Source of the DNA: Microbacterium esteraromaticum
Lineage (GTDB): Bacteria > Actinomycetota > Actinomycetes > Actinomycetales > Microbacteriaceae
DNA: 64,000 bases
NCBI RefSeq assembly: GCF_016907315.1
Contig: NZ_JAFBBS010000001.1
Location: forward strand, 3,175,726 to 3,239,725
Reading direction: 5' to 3'
The notes under the pieces are model-generated. The model made no database searches. It was given only the letters and a program-made list of their open reading frames with translations, and had not been told where the DNA came from. The position numbers and the translations under genes were made by a program. How positions within the stretch are numbered: position 1 is the stretch's first letter; every line of letters starts with the position of its first letter. This document shows positions 17,319 through 26,100 of this stretch, in pieces.

Positions 17319-19820
17319 ATGAGCTCCGCCAACCTCACCAAGGATGAGACCGCCCGTCGCGCCGCGTCGATCACGCTGCATGAGGTGCGCGTCGAACTCG
17401 ACCTCGCCGGTGCCCCCGAGCGTGCGCGGACGGGTTTCCCCACTGCGACCACGCTGACCTTCGACGCGACGGAGTCGGCGACCTGGCTGGACTTCATCGG
17501 CGAGTCGGTCGACTCCGTCACCGTCGACGGCGAGGCGCGCGACGTGCAGTGGGACGGCGCGCGCATCCTGATCGACGGACTGGGCGGCTCGCACGTGGTC
17601 CGGGTGGAGGGCATCGCCGCCTACAGCCGCTCGGGTGAGGGCATGCACCGCTTCCACGACCCGGTCGACGGAGAGACCTACCTGTACACGCAGTACGAGC
17701 CGGCGGACTCGCGCAGGGTCATGGCCTGTTTCGAGCAGCCTGATCTGAAGGCGGCTTACACGTTCGAGGTCACCGCGCCTGCGGGCTGGCACGTGCTGTC
17801 GAACCAGTCGCCTGCGCACGTGACCCCCGGCATCGGTGTGCAGACGGTCGAGTTCGCCCCGACCCTGCCCATCTCCAGCTTCATCACTTCGGTCGCCGCT
17901 GGTCCCTACGCCCGTATCGACGGGGAGTGGACGCGAGACGACCAGCGGATCGAGCTCGGTGTGCTGTGTCGCGCATCGCTCGCAGAGCACCTCGAGGCCG
18001 ACGAGATCCTCGAGGTGACCCGTCAGGGACTCGACTTCTTCACCGACGCGTTCGCGTACCCGTACCCCTGGGGGAAGTACGACCAGATCTTCGTTCCCGA
18101 GTACAACCTCGGCGCGATGGAGAATCCCGGGCTCGTCACCTTCACCGAGTCCTACATCAACCGCGGCGCGGCGACCGATGCTCAGCGTGGCGGTCGTGCG
18201 AACACGATCCTGCATGAGATGGCGCACATGTGGTTCGGTGACCTCGTCACGATGCGGTGGTGGGACGACCTCTGGCTGAAGGAGTCGTTCGCCGACTACA
18301 TGGGCACCCATGCGTCGGCAGCAGCGACTCGCTTCACCGACGCCTGGGCGCGTTTCGCAAACAGCCGCAAGACCTGGGCGTACCGGCAGGACCAGCTGCC
18401 CACCACGCACCCGATCGTCGCCGACATCCCCGACCTCGAGGCCGCCAAGCTGAACTTCGACGGGATCACCTACGCCAAGGGCGCCTCGGTGCTCAAGCAG
18501 CTGGTCGCCTTCGTCGGCGAAGACGCCTTCTTCGAAGGAGCCCGTCGCTACTTCGTCGCGCACGCGTTCGGAAACACGACCCTTGGGGACCTGCTCGACC
18601 AGCTCGAAGCCGCCTCCGATCAGCCGCTGCGCGACTGGTCGCGTTCGTGGCTCGAGACCAGCGGCGTGTCCGCGCTCTGGATCGAGACGGATGCTGAGGG
18701 TCGTCGCGTCATCGTGCAGGACAGCGGCGAGGTCGCACCTCGCCCGCACCGCCTGCGCGTCGGGCTCTACGACTCGGTGGAGGGCGCGCTCGCACTGCGC
18801 GAGCGGATCGAGCTGACGGTCGACCAGGAGCGCACCGAGGTGGAGATCCCGGATGCCGATCTGATCCTGCTCAACGACGAGGATCTCACCTACGCGAAGG
18901 TGCGACTCGATGAGCGCTCGTTGAACACGGTCGCCGCGTCACTGTCGACCCTGTCGGACGAGCTCGCTCGCGGGCTCATCTGGTCGTCGCTCTGGAACGC
19001 GACCCGTGACGGTGAGCTCGCCGCCACCCGCTACCTCGACATCGTCCGCTCGCACGCTCCGGCGGAGTCCAACGTGGGTCTGCTGAGCGCGACACTTCTC
19101 AATGCAGCGTTCGCGATCGGCCACTACGTCACAGACGATGATCGCGCGGAGCAGCGCCGCGCCTGGGTCGACTCCACCTGGTCGGCGCTCCAGGCCGCCG
19201 ATTCGGGCAGCGATGCGCAGCTGGCGTGGGCGCGCGCGTTCGCCGCCGCGTCGTCGTTCGACGACTCCCGTGCCGCCGACGTCCGCGCCATCCTCGACGG
19301 CGACGCACCGCAGGGGCTGCCCATGGACGCCGACCTTCGTTGGCTGCTGCTGACCGCTCTCGCCTCGACCGGGCACGCCGACGCGGAGACGATCGCCGCA
19401 GAGCGCACCGCTGACGACACGGCGGCCGGCCGCACGGCAGAGATCAGGGCCCTGGCATCCCGGCCCGATGCATCGACGCGTGCGGCAGCGTGGGAGGCGG
19501 CGTGGAACGATCTCAGCCTGAGCAACGACCACCTCGACGCGACGATCGGCGGCTTCCGCGCCGGCGGTCGCCGTGACCTCATCGACGGCTTCGACACGGA
19601 GTACTTCACGCGTATCCGCGACGCCTGGTCCGAGCGCAGCATCGAGCTGGCGCAGCGGCTCGTGCTGGGGCTGTTCCCCGCCACCGACAGCACCGAGGCG
19701 GTGGATGCGTGGCTCGAGCAGAACGTCGATGCTCCGGGCGCGCTGCGCCGGCTGGTGATCGAGTCGCGGGACGACCTCGCCCGGGACCTGCGGGTGAGGG
19801 CGGCGCAGCCCGGTCTCTGA
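17319..19820 (+). CDS. pepN: Aminopeptidase N (M1 metallopeptidase)
   Basis: An 833-residue cytosolic zinc aminopeptidase. The substrate motif GAMEN lies near residues 264-268 and the zinc site HEMAHMWFGD with downstream WLKESFADY near 299-322. The N-terminal beta domain (1-200) and the C-terminal helical ERAP1-like domain (about 520-830) are complete, and the length is normal for actinobacterial PepN. I use ATG 17319 rather than the adjoining GTG 17316. It removes N-terminal residues from peptides, which fits with the amino acid enzyme just upstream. Confidence 0.95.
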   Translation: MSSANLTKDETARRAASITLHEVRVELDLAGAPERARTGFPTATTLTFDATESATWLDFIGESVDSVTVDGEARDVQWDGARILIDGLGGSHVVRVEGIAAYSRSGEGMHRFHDPVDGETYLYTQYEPADSRRVMACFEQPDLKAAYTFEVTAPAGWHVLSNQSPAHVTPGIGVQTVEFAPTLPISSFITSVAAGPYARIDGEWTRDDQRIELGVLCRASLAEHLEADEILEVTRQGLDFFTDAFAYPYPWGKYDQIFVPEYNLGAMENPGLVTFTESYINRGAATDAQRGGRANTILHEMAHMWFGDLVTMRWWDDLWLKESFADYMGTHASAAATRFTDAWARFANSRKTWAYRQDQLPTTHPIVADIPDLEAAKLNFDGITYAKGASVLKQLVAFVGEDAFFEGARRYFVAHAFGNTTLGDLLDQLEAASDQPLRDWSRSWLETSGVSALWIETDAEGRRVIVQDSGEVAPRPHRLRVGLYDSVEGALALRERIELTVDQERTEVEIPDADLILLNDEDLTYAKVRLDERSLNTVAASLSTLSDELARGLIWSSLWNATRDGELAATRYLDIVRSHAPAESNVGLLSATLLNAAFAIGHYVTDDDRAEQRRAWVDSTWSALQAADSGSDAQLAWARAFAAASSFDDSRAADVRAILDGDAPQGLPMDADLRWLLLTALASTGHADAETIAAERTADDTAAGRTAEIRALASRPDASTRAAAWEAAWNDLSLSNDHLDATIGGFRAGGRRDLIDGFDTEYFTRIRDAWSERSIELAQRLVLGLFPATDSTEAVDAWLEQNVDAPGALRRLVIESRDDLARDLRVRAAQPGL

Positions 19821-19846
19821 GGCTGCGGGTGCTCCGAGCCCGCCTC
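19819..19846. terminator. Hairpin between convergent pepN and MBL genes
   Basis: GAGG-CT-GCGGG pairs with CCCGCCTC (arms in 19819-19829 and 19839-19846, loop about 9 nt). It overlaps the pepN stop and has no clear T-run, so it is a weak or Rho-assisted terminator candidate. Confidence 0.4.
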
Positions 19847-19853
19847 TCCGGCG

Positions 19854-20492
19854 TCAGACGTCGAGGCTCTGTGCCGGCTCGAGTTCGAAGAACGTCCCGC
19901 CGCCCTGCTCGGTGGCCCACTGCAGACGCTGACGGTGCATCGTCCGGCCGATGGTCGACAGTGTCATGTCGTGGGTGCCGAAGCAGCGCCGGGGCGCGAC
20001 CGCCAGGACGAAGTCCATCGCCTCGCCGATCTTGAGCCAGGGAGCACCGAGCGGCGCGGCGAGGGTTCTCACATCGACTCCCTCCGGTACCGCGTACGAG
20101 TCTCCGGGGTAGTACAGCTCGTCGTTCACGAGCACCCCGAGGTTCTGGATCTCGGGGAGGCTCTCGTGGATGACCGCGTGCCGGCCGCCGAAGAAGCGCA
20201 GAGAGAACCCGCCGATCATGACCTCGTCACCCGGCGCGACGACGGTGATCTCGTGGTCGGTCGCCGCAGCCGCCACTCCGACGGTGCTGAGGATCGGCGT
20301 GCCAGGCGCCGCGCGCAGGATGCGATCGAGATGTGACGCGGTCCAGTGATCCGGGTGCTCATGCGTGATGACGACCGCCACGACATCGCCGAGCTCGTCG
20401 AGGGGAGTGGTGAACGAACCCGGATCGATGATCAGGCTTCTTCCCGCCTCGTCGACTCGCAGAGCGGCGTGCTCGTACTTCGTGATTCGCAT
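19854..20492 (-). CDS. MBL-fold metal-dependent hydrolase (UlaG-like)
   Basis: A 212-residue metallo-beta-lactamase-fold protein with the metal motif ITHEHPDHW (about residues 43-51), a later GGRHAVIHE and the second metal aspartate in YYPGDSY. Short single-domain proteins of this kind (UlaG/YycJ-like group) hydrolyse varied esters or phosphodiesters; no substrate can be assigned. I chose ATG 20492 (MRITKYEHAALR) because this is the usual start of the group; the ribosome site is weak. It converges with pepN. Confidence 0.85.
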   Translation of the reverse strand: MRITKYEHAALRVDEAGRSLIIDPGSFTTPLDELGDVVAVVITHEHPDHWTASHLDRILRAAPGTPILSTVGVAAAATDHEITVVAPGDEVMIGGFSLRFFGGRHAVIHESLPEIQNLGVLVNDELYYPGDSYAVPEGVDVRTLAAPLGAPWLKIGEAMDFVLAVAPRRCFGTHDMTLSTIGRTMHRQRLQWATEQGGGTFFELEPAQSLDV

Positions 20493-20573
20493 GACGGAAG
20501 TCAACCGGCCGGGCATCCATCAGGCAAACCGGTTGACGCGACACGCCCGTGATGCATAGTCGGATCGCGGGAT

Positions 20574-20603
20574 TTGGTCCTGTGGTGAGGGGCATGACAG
20601 ACT
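20574..20603 (+). promoter_or_regulatory. Candidate promoter of the first tRNA-Glu gene
   Basis: TTGGTC (20574-20579) and CAGACT (20598-20603) with 18-nt spacing, matching in layout the promoter of the second copy. A second option further up is TTGACG (20533-20538) with CATAGT (20555-20560), spacing 16. Confidence 0.35.
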
Positions 20604-20639
20604 TCTACGGTTGCCACAACGGCCTTCACGGGCCGAGAC

Positions 20640-20712
20640 GGCCCCATCGTATAGCGGCCTAGTACGCCGCCCTCTCACGGCGGTAACGCGGGTTCGAATC
20701 CCGCTGGGGTCA
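20640..20712 (+). tRNA. tRNA-Glu (anticodon CTC), copy 1
   Basis: A 73-nt cloverleaf. The acceptor stem GGCCCCA pairs with TGGGGTC (one G-T), the anticodon stem CCGCC/GGCGG encloses loop CTCTCAC with anticodon CTC reading GAG codons, and the T stem is GCGGG/CCCGC around TTCGAAT. CCA is not encoded. It is identical to the copy at 21915-21987 and is followed 9 nt later by a strong terminator. Confidence 0.97.
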
Positions 20713-20721
20713 CAGCGACAC

Positions 20722-20753
20722 AGAAGGCCCTCCGAGTGATCGGAGGGCCTTCT
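20722..20753 (+). terminator. Terminator of tRNA-Glu copy 1
   Basis: A perfect 14-bp stem, AGAAGGCCCTCCGA with TCGGAGGGCCTTCT, loop GTGA. There is no T-run beyond the TTCT in the arm. The core GAAGGCCCTCCG is shared with the terminator of the second copy. Confidence 0.85.
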
Positions 20754-20814
20754 GCCGTTGTGGCCCATGTGCATTCACGGGAATGAATCTTTGGATGCCG
20801 CGGTTGCTGACGTC

Positions 20815-21840
20815 ATGACTGACATCGAGTTCGGCCTCGACACCTTCGGTGGCGTGACGTCCGACCCAGAGGGCAACCCCGTTCCGCATCCGCAGGTGAT
20901 CCGGGACATCGTCGATCAGGCTGTGCTGGCCGACAGCATCGGACTGGACTTCTTCGGCGTCGGAGAGCACCACCGCCCGGACTTCGCGGTGTCGAGTCCC
21001 GAGATGGTGCTCGCCGCCATCGCCTCCCGCACTGATCGAATCCGTCTGGGTTCGGCTGTCACCGTGCTGAGCTCTGACGACCCAGTGCGGGTCTTCGAGC
21101 GCTTCTCGACGCTCGATGCCGTCTCGAACGGGCGCGCCGAGATCGTCGCAGGACGCGGATCGTTCATCGAGTCGTTCCCGCTCTTCGGATTCGATCTGCG
21201 TCGCTACGAGGAGCTGTTCGAAGAGCGGCTCGACCTGCTCTCGCAGCTGCTGACCGAGCAGCCGGTCACCTGGCAGGGCAGCACGCGGTCGGCGCTGAAG
21301 GACCAGCGCGTCTTCCCGACCACCGAGAACGGCATCCGCACCTGGGTGGGCGTCGGCGGCAGCCCCGACTCGGTGATCCGCACGGCACGGTACAACTTCG
21401 GGCTCTTCCTCGCGATCATCGGAGGGCCCGCCACCCGCTTCGCGCCGTACGTCGATCTGTTCGAACGCGCACAGGACCAGTTCGGCGTGGAGCGCAAGCC
21501 GATCGCCGTGCACTCTCCGGGCCTCGTCGCCGAGACCGACGAGCAGGCGCGCGCCTTGACGCATGACGGCTGGCTCGCCATGCGGACGCGGATGGGAGAG
21601 GAGCGCGGCTGGGGTCCGCCTGCGGTCGGCGACTTCGAACGCGAGATCGACGGCGGCGCGCTGTACATCGGCTCGCCCGAGACCGTCGCTCGCAAGATCG
21701 CAGCGACCTTGAAGACGCTTCGGATCGATCGCTTCGACCTGAAGTACGACCAGTCGAAGATCGGCCATGGGGCGATGATGGACTCGATCAGACTCTACGG
21801 CGAGAAGGTCGTGCCGATGGTCAAGGACATGATCGCCTGA
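20815..21840 (+). CDS. LLM-class flavin-dependent oxidoreductase
   Basis: A 341-residue luciferase-like monooxygenase-fold protein, starting MTDIEFGLDTFGGV. Typical elements are GVGEHHRPDFAVSSP (about residues 41-55), RIRLGSAVTVLSSDDPVRVFE (in two parts, 68-88), AEIVAGRGSF and the C-terminal YIGSPETVARKI. The class uses reduced FMN or F420 to oxidise small organics; this subgroup (LLM with an N-terminal 'GLDTFG') has no assigned substrate. The gene lies between the two identical tRNA-Glu genes. ATG 20815 is the best start although no strong ribosome site is present. Confidence 0.88.
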   Translation: MTDIEFGLDTFGGVTSDPEGNPVPHPQVIRDIVDQAVLADSIGLDFFGVGEHHRPDFAVSSPEMVLAAIASRTDRIRLGSAVTVLSSDDPVRVFERFSTLDAVSNGRAEIVAGRGSFIESFPLFGFDLRRYEELFEERLDLLSQLLTEQPVTWQGSTRSALKDQRVFPTTENGIRTWVGVGGSPDSVIRTARYNFGLFLAIIGGPATRFAPYVDLFERAQDQFGVERKPIAVHSPGLVAETDEQARALTHDGWLAMRTRMGEERGWGPPAVGDFEREIDGGALYIGSPETVARKIAATLKTLRIDRFDLKYDQSKIGHGAMMDSIRLYGEKVVPMVKDMIA

Positions 21841-21867
21841 CGAGCGCCACACGGTGGGCGCCTCGAT

Positions 21868-21897
21868 TTGGCGGGGCACGAATCGTCATGGCATACT
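21868..21897 (+). promoter_or_regulatory. Candidate promoter of the second tRNA-Glu gene
   Basis: TTGGCG (21868-21873) and CATACT (21892-21897) with 18-nt spacing, ending 17 nt before the tRNA. ACGGTTGC follows in both tRNA-Glu upstream regions. Confidence 0.45.
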
Positions 21898-21914
21898 TGA
21901 ACGGTTGCAGTGAC

Positions 21915-21987
21915 GGCCCCATCGTATAGCGGCCTAGTACGCCGCCCTCTCACGGCGGTAACGCGGGTTCGAATCCCGCTGGGGTCA
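21915..21987 (+). tRNA. tRNA-Glu (anticodon CTC), copy 2
   Basis: Identical over 73 nt to the copy at 20640-20712, with the same CTC anticodon and no encoded CCA. It has its own promoter-like sequence and its own terminator. Confidence 0.97.
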
Positions 21988-21997
21988 CTGACATGAG

Positions 21998-22026
21998 GAA
22001 GGCCCTCCGGAATCCGGAGGGCCTTC
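21998..22026 (+). terminator. Terminator of tRNA-Glu copy 2
   Basis: A perfect 13-bp stem, GAAGGCCCTCCGG with CCGGAGGGCCTTC, loop AAT, followed by TTC. It can also stop transcription of the SDR gene arriving from the other side. Confidence 0.85.
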
Positions 22027-22047
22027 TTCATGTTCGCCCGGCAACGC

Positions 22048-22854
22048 TCAGACCTCGCGCCAGGCATCGTCGAGCAGGTGTGACCCGGCCTGCGGCCCCA
22101 TCTGCAGCATCCCGCCGTCGACGCTCCAGTCGGCTCCCGTGACATAGCTGGCCTGCGGGGACGCGAGGAACGCGATCACCGCCGCGACCTCCTCTGCCTT
22201 GCCCGGACGCCCGATCGGAACTCCAGGTCGGTGCGTGCGGTCGGCGTCCGCAGACGTCCGGCCGCTCGCAGCTGTGGCGATCTCCCCGGGCGCCACCGCA
22301 TTCGCGGTGATCCCGTGGGCGCCCAGCTCCTGGGCCATGGTCTTGATCAACCCGGAGAGTCCGTGCTTGGCCGATATGTACGCTGCGAGGCCGATGCGGG
22401 GCTGGTGCGCATGCACGCTGGTCACCGCGATGATGCGGCCGCCTGCTCCTGCGGTGACCATGCGGCGCGCCGCGGCCTGCATCCCCGCGAACGCCCCGTC
22501 GAGGTTCAGTGCGACGGTCTCGCGCCATTCGCTCAGCGGCACCTGGAGGAACGCACGCGGAACGCTCGCTCCGGCGTTGTTCACGAAGACGTCGACGCCG
22601 CCGAGCTGTTCCGCGAGCCCGTCCACGACCTCGGCCACACTGTCGAGCTCGGTCGCGTCGAAACGGGTGACGACTGCTCTGCGACCGCGCTCGCGCACGC
22701 CGGCGGCGGTCTGCTCAGCGCCCTCCTCGTCGCTGTGCCAGGTGATGCCGACATCCATGCCGGCGTCGGCGAGCGCCAGCGCGGTGGCGGCGCCGATGCC
22801 CGAGTCGGACGCTGTGACGATCGCGCGCCGTGGAGTGAAGGTCTGAGCTGTCAT
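22048..22854 (-). CDS. SDR-family oxidoreductase
   Basis: A 268-residue classical short-chain dehydrogenase. The nucleotide-binding motif appears as TASDSGIG (residues 14-21; a Ser-Asp variant of TGxxxGIG), with NNAG near 93-96, the catalytic Ser in VTSVHAH and the catalytic Tyr/Lys in YISAKHG (about 159-165). The C-terminal SYVTGADWSVDGGM is typical of the family. It acts on an unknown alcohol or carbonyl with NAD(P). It is the last gene of a minus-strand run after an ArsR regulator and an MFS transporter, separated from the latter by 63 bp. Confidence 0.88.
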   Translation of the reverse strand: MTAQTFTPRRAIVTASDSGIGAATALALADAGMDVGITWHSDEEGAEQTAAGVRERGRRAVVTRFDATELDSVAEVVDGLAEQLGGVDVFVNNAGASVPRAFLQVPLSEWRETVALNLDGAFAGMQAAARRMVTAGAGGRIIAVTSVHAHQPRIGLAAYISAKHGLSGLIKTMAQELGAHGITANAVAPGEIATAASGRTSADADRTHRPGVPIGRPGKAEEVAAVIAFLASPQASYVTGADWSVDGGMLQMGPQAGSHLLDDAWREV

Positions 22855-22917
22855 GACCGAACCGTACCCGAGCGGCGATCTCGTCTCGAAGGGGCTTTCC
22901 CGCCGGGCGCGTATGCC

Positions 22918-24168
22918 CTATGCCCGATCGTCACCGCCGCGCAGGCTGATCGCGCGCAAGCTGCGGTTGCGTAGCGGCGGCACCATCAGCAGCATGAGGA
23001 GGCTGCCGTACAGCACGAACGGCATCCACAGCGGGAAGAGGGTCGCGAGCGCCCCGAAGGCCGCCATCGCCAGCGGCATCAGGCAGTCGTCGCCGAGTCT
23101 CGTTATCGACGACATCCGCCCCAGGTAGTCGGGCGCGACCGTCGCGGCGAAGGTCGCACCAAGCAGTACCGAGGCGAACCCGGCCGTCATGCCGATGATC
23201 AGGCATGCCGCCCCCACCACCCACGGCGACCCGATGCCGAGCAGCGCGATGCCGGCGCCCTGCACGACGAGCGCCCGGAATGCCCCGACGGCCTCATGTC
23301 GCGGGCGGCGGCGCACGACGACGATCGCGCCGAGCATCGCCCCGCCGCCCACGAGGGCTTCGAACAGGCCGACCGCGGACGCCCCCCAGCCGTGCTGCGC
23401 GGACTGCAGTGCGAGCCCTATGGCCAGAGCGGGGCCGACCGCGAGATTGAGACCCGAGAGGGCGAGCACCAGGGTCCTGGTCGCTCCGTCGGCGCCGAGA
23501 TGGCGGAAGCCGGATGCCACTCCGCGCAGCACGCCGTCACCGGGGGTGCTGCGCGGGAGGGCGAAGCGCGGCCGCAGCCAGATGGAGATGAATGCGATGA
23601 CGACCGTGAACGTGATGGCGTCGGCGGCCGCGCTGCCTGGCATGCCGATCCATGCGACGAGGAATCCCCCTGCCGCCGCACCGGCCATCGTGCCCAGGCG
23701 GCTGAGGGTCTGACTCACGGCGGAGTACGTCGGAAGATCCGCCGGTCTCACCAGTTGGCGCGGGATCGTGCCGGCGGCCGGTTCGTAGAAGGCGTCGCAG
23801 ATACCGAACGCGATCGTCGCAGCCAGCAGGATGGCGACGGTCGGCTCGGACGTGAGGATCCACAGCGCGGCAATGGCGAGGACGACGACGCGGATGCCGT
23901 TGAACAGCAGCATCATGCGACGCGGATCCACGCGATCTGCGAGCGCACCGCCGATCAGCAGGATCACTGCGCGGGGGACCGTGCCTGCCGCGACGACCAG
24001 CCCCGCCACTGCGGGCGACGCGATCTGCACCGCCGTCCATGCGACCGCGATGGTCCAGACCGCGTCGCCGGCATCGGACAGCGCCTTCACCGCCAGCCAG
24101 CACTGCACCATGACGTCACGCCGGAGGGGCGGGGGAGTCCGCACCATCAGCGAGTCGGCCGTCGACAC
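22918..24168 (-). CDS. MFS transporter, ArsR-linked
   Basis: A 416-residue 12-TM major facilitator of the enterobactin-exporter-like (MFS_3) type: GGALADRVDPRRMM is motif A near residues 63-76. I start at GTG 24168 because GGAGG lies 7 nt upstream and the start follows the stop of the ArsR gene by 1 bp; the longer frame adds 21 residues that overlap the regulator gene. The organisation (winged-helix repressor plus exporter) suggests an effector-inducible efflux pump. The substrate is unknown. Confidence 0.85.
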   Translation of the reverse strand: MSTADSLMVRTPPPLRRDVMVQCWLAVKALSDAGDAVWTIAVAWTAVQIASPAVAGLVVAAGTVPRAVILLIGGALADRVDPRRMMLLFNGIRVVVLAIAALWILTSEPTVAILLAATIAFGICDAFYEPAAGTIPRQLVRPADLPTYSAVSQTLSRLGTMAGAAAGGFLVAWIGMPGSAAADAITFTVVIAFISIWLRPRFALPRSTPGDGVLRGVASGFRHLGADGATRTLVLALSGLNLAVGPALAIGLALQSAQHGWGASAVGLFEALVGGGAMLGAIVVVRRRPRHEAVGAFRALVVQGAGIALLGIGSPWVVGAACLIIGMTAGFASVLLGATFAATVAPDYLGRMSSITRLGDDCLMPLAMAAFGALATLFPLWMPFVLYGSLLMLLMVPPLRNRSLRAISLRGGDDRA

Positions 24169-24169
24169 C

Positions 24170-24709
24170 TCACACCTCCGTGGGGAAACCGTGGGCGAAG
24201 AAGAACACGGGCATGCGCTCCTGGCCGTCACTTCTATCGATGCTCGCCCGCCATGCGTCGATCGCGTCGGTGATCCGGTGCTGCAGCTCTACCAGCTCAG
24301 CCGCGGTGGCCCAGGCCAGGGCATCGGTGCTGAAGGCTTCGACGTCACTGTCGGTGCTCACCTGATTCCATTGCTGCAGTCGCTCGAGCTGGTGGCGCAG
24401 GTTGAGGCGCTGCGCCTCACGCGCAAGGTATGCCGCGGCAGGCGCGTCGGCGTAGTCGCGGCTCGACCAGCTGAGCGAGTGCCTCGCCAGGCGCCACCAG
24501 CTCGTGCGCCGGTCACCGGTCGGATCGTCGATCTGTTCGACCATGCCCGCGCGCTGCAGCATACGCAGATGGTGGCTGATGCTGCCCACCTGCACGTTCA
24601 ACGCTCTCGCCAGGGTGCCGACCTGCGCGGTCTCGTGCAGATGAAGGTGGTCGACGATACGTCGACGAAGCGGGTGGTGCACGGCGGTGATGACGGAGAT
24701 CTCTTCCAC
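24170..24709 (-). CDS. ArsR-type winged-helix transcriptional regulator
   Basis: A 179-residue regulator. The N-terminal winged helix (about residues 5-75) has HPLRRRIVDHLHLHETAQVG and ALNVQVGSISHHLRMLQRAG, and the C-terminal half is helical with several Trp residues (WWRLARHSLSW, LAWATAAEL) as in ArsR/MarR-like repressors with a ligand pocket. There is no metal-binding cysteine cluster, so a metal effector is unlikely. The start is GTG 24707-24709. It overlaps functionally with the downstream MFS gene (1-bp gap) and has a palindrome 32 bp upstream, so it probably represses its own operon. Confidence 0.86.
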   Translation of the reverse strand: MEEISVITAVHHPLRRRIVDHLHLHETAQVGTLARALNVQVGSISHHLRMLQRAGMVEQIDDPTGDRRTSWWRLARHSLSWSSRDYADAPAAAYLAREAQRLNLRHQLERLQQWNQVSTDSDVEAFSTDALAWATAAELVELQHRITDAIDAWRASIDRSDGQERMPVFFFAHGFPTEV

Positions 24710-24741
24710 GTCGGCAACGCTATGAGCGCTCGGACAACATC

Positions 24742-24755
24742 ACAAGAGTTCTTGT
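24742..24755. promoter_or_regulatory. Candidate ArsR-regulator operator
   Basis: ACAAGA-GT-TCTTGT is a perfect 6+2+6 palindrome 32 bp upstream of the regulator start. On the minus strand GTATAC just before it could serve as part of a -10 region, so binding would block transcription. Confidence 0.5.
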
Positions 24756-24768
24756 ATACCTCGTGAAA

Positions 24769-26100
24769 TCAAGGAAGTGCGGGGTGGGCTCGTGCTCGTG
24801 TCTGCCGACGCCTCGCCGCGATCGCACGGACGGCCACGATCGCCGCGAGCGGCGGGAGCAGCAGGCCGACAGCCGTCAGGGCAAACCACAGAGGGAAGAG
24901 CGAGGCCGCACTCACGGCAACGTCGAGCACCAGACGCGCCCCCAGCGAGACGGGCGTGAGTGCCCAGGTGAGCAGTCCGACTCCTGCGGCCGCGGGGGCG
25001 ACCGCGGCCCAGGGGACGTCGCCGCTGCCGCCCGCACCACTCAGCGCGATGGCCGCCTCGACGGCCACGGCGGCGACGAGCAGCGCTGTCGCGCACCAGA
25101 TCGGCACCCGGCGGGCCGGGTGCCGATCCACGAGGCGGGTTGCGCCGATGCCGAGCAGAGGGATGCCCGAGAGCGCACCTGACGCGAGCCCTATCTGCAT
25201 CGCACGGGTCGCGTCGATGGCCGGCACGAGGCCTCCACCGGCCAGCGCGAAGACCACGGATGCCAGGCCCAGGATCGCGGTGGCGAGCAGGATGGCTCGG
25301 CTGCTGTGCGTGAAGGGCCGCGCAGCGTGCGTGAAGGGCACGGCAGGTGCAGTCGTGGCCAGCGCGGCGGGGACGGTCATCCTCCGGACGCAGAAGACGA
25401 TGAGGATGAGGCTCGGCAGCACGCCGGCGGAGGGGAGCATCGCCGCCGAGCCGAACAGGGGAGGTGCGGCGATGCCGGCGACCGCGGCCGCAGCCGTTCG
25501 CGCCGTCCTCGGAAGGGCGTGACCGAGCTCCGAGATCAGCGTGGCGGCGGCGACGCCCCCGAGAACCCACCCGCAGAGCAGGAGCAGTCCGAGACCCTCG
25601 GTGAACGGCGTGTGGGGAAGTCCGGCGTCGGCCCTGTCGAAACCGATCGACCACGACCACGCGGCGAGGAAGGCGAACGACCATGCGGCCGCGGCGACGA
25701 GCAGCACCGGCGCGAACCGCCCTGGATGCATGCGGCCGGCGTGCCGCAGCAGCGCAAGGAGGGTGACGCTCTGGAGGAGCGATGACAGGGTGCCGAGAGC
25801 GAGAGGGATCCACCCGCCACCCCACTGCCCGACCGTCTCGATCGAGGTGACCGCGACCACCTGGCTCGCCGCCGTGCACAGCAGCGCCAGGACGGCAGCG
25901 CTGAGCGCTGCGCGCACGGTCGCACGGTGTGCGATGCCGTGCAGGATCATCTCCCGCGCCTCCGCGACCGTCGGACGGGTGCGCGCCTCGGCCTCAGCGG
26001 CGTCGAGCGCGGTGCCGATCAGCGCCTCGCCGTTCTGCAGTCGCCACGCGAGCGGATACCAGCGCAGCAGCCGGCGGTATCGATCCTCGAGGCGGGTCAT
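24769..26100 (-). CDS. Polytopic membrane protein, PadR-linked
   Basis: A 443-residue protein. The first 60 residues are soluble and helical (MTRLEDRYRRLLRWYPLAWR, then AEAREMILHGIAHRATVRAA), followed by about ten to twelve hydrophobic helices. The N-terminal phrase is common in actinobacterial membrane proteins encoded directly after PadR regulators. Function is unknown to me. Its ATG overlaps the PadR stop (26097-26100), so the two are coupled and the regulator very likely controls its expression. Confidence 0.83.
   Translation of the reverse strand: MTRLEDRYRRLLRWYPLAWRLQNGEALIGTALDAAEAEARTRPTVAEAREMILHGIAHRATVRAALSAAVLALLCTAASQVVAVTSIETVGQWGGGWIPLALGTLSSLLQSVTLLALLRHAGRMHPGRFAPVLLVAAAAWSFAFLAAWSWSIGFDRADAGLPHTPFTEGLGLLLLCGWVLGGVAAATLISELGHALPRTARTAAAAVAGIAAPPLFGSAAMLPSAGVLPSLILIVFCVRRMTVPAALATTAPAVPFTHAARPFTHSSRAILLATAILGLASVVFALAGGGLVPAIDATRAMQIGLASGALSGIPLLGIGATRLVDRHPARRVPIWCATALLVAAVAVEAAIALSGAGGSGDVPWAAVAPAAAGVGLLTWALTPVSLGARLVLDVAVSAASLFPLWFALTAVGLLLPPLAAIVAVRAIAARRRQTRARAHPALP

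Noticed and set aside
15927..18749. A very long minus-strand open frame (940 codons) across the PLP enzyme and pepN
   Set aside because: It is antisense to two well-supported genes, its translation is Arg/His/Asp-rich without any domain, and such frames are routine in high-GC DNA.
20640..21987. Integrative element with tRNA-Glu as attachment site
   Set aside because: There is no integrase gene or phage-like content between or near the identical tRNAs, and each copy has its own promoter-like and terminator sequence.
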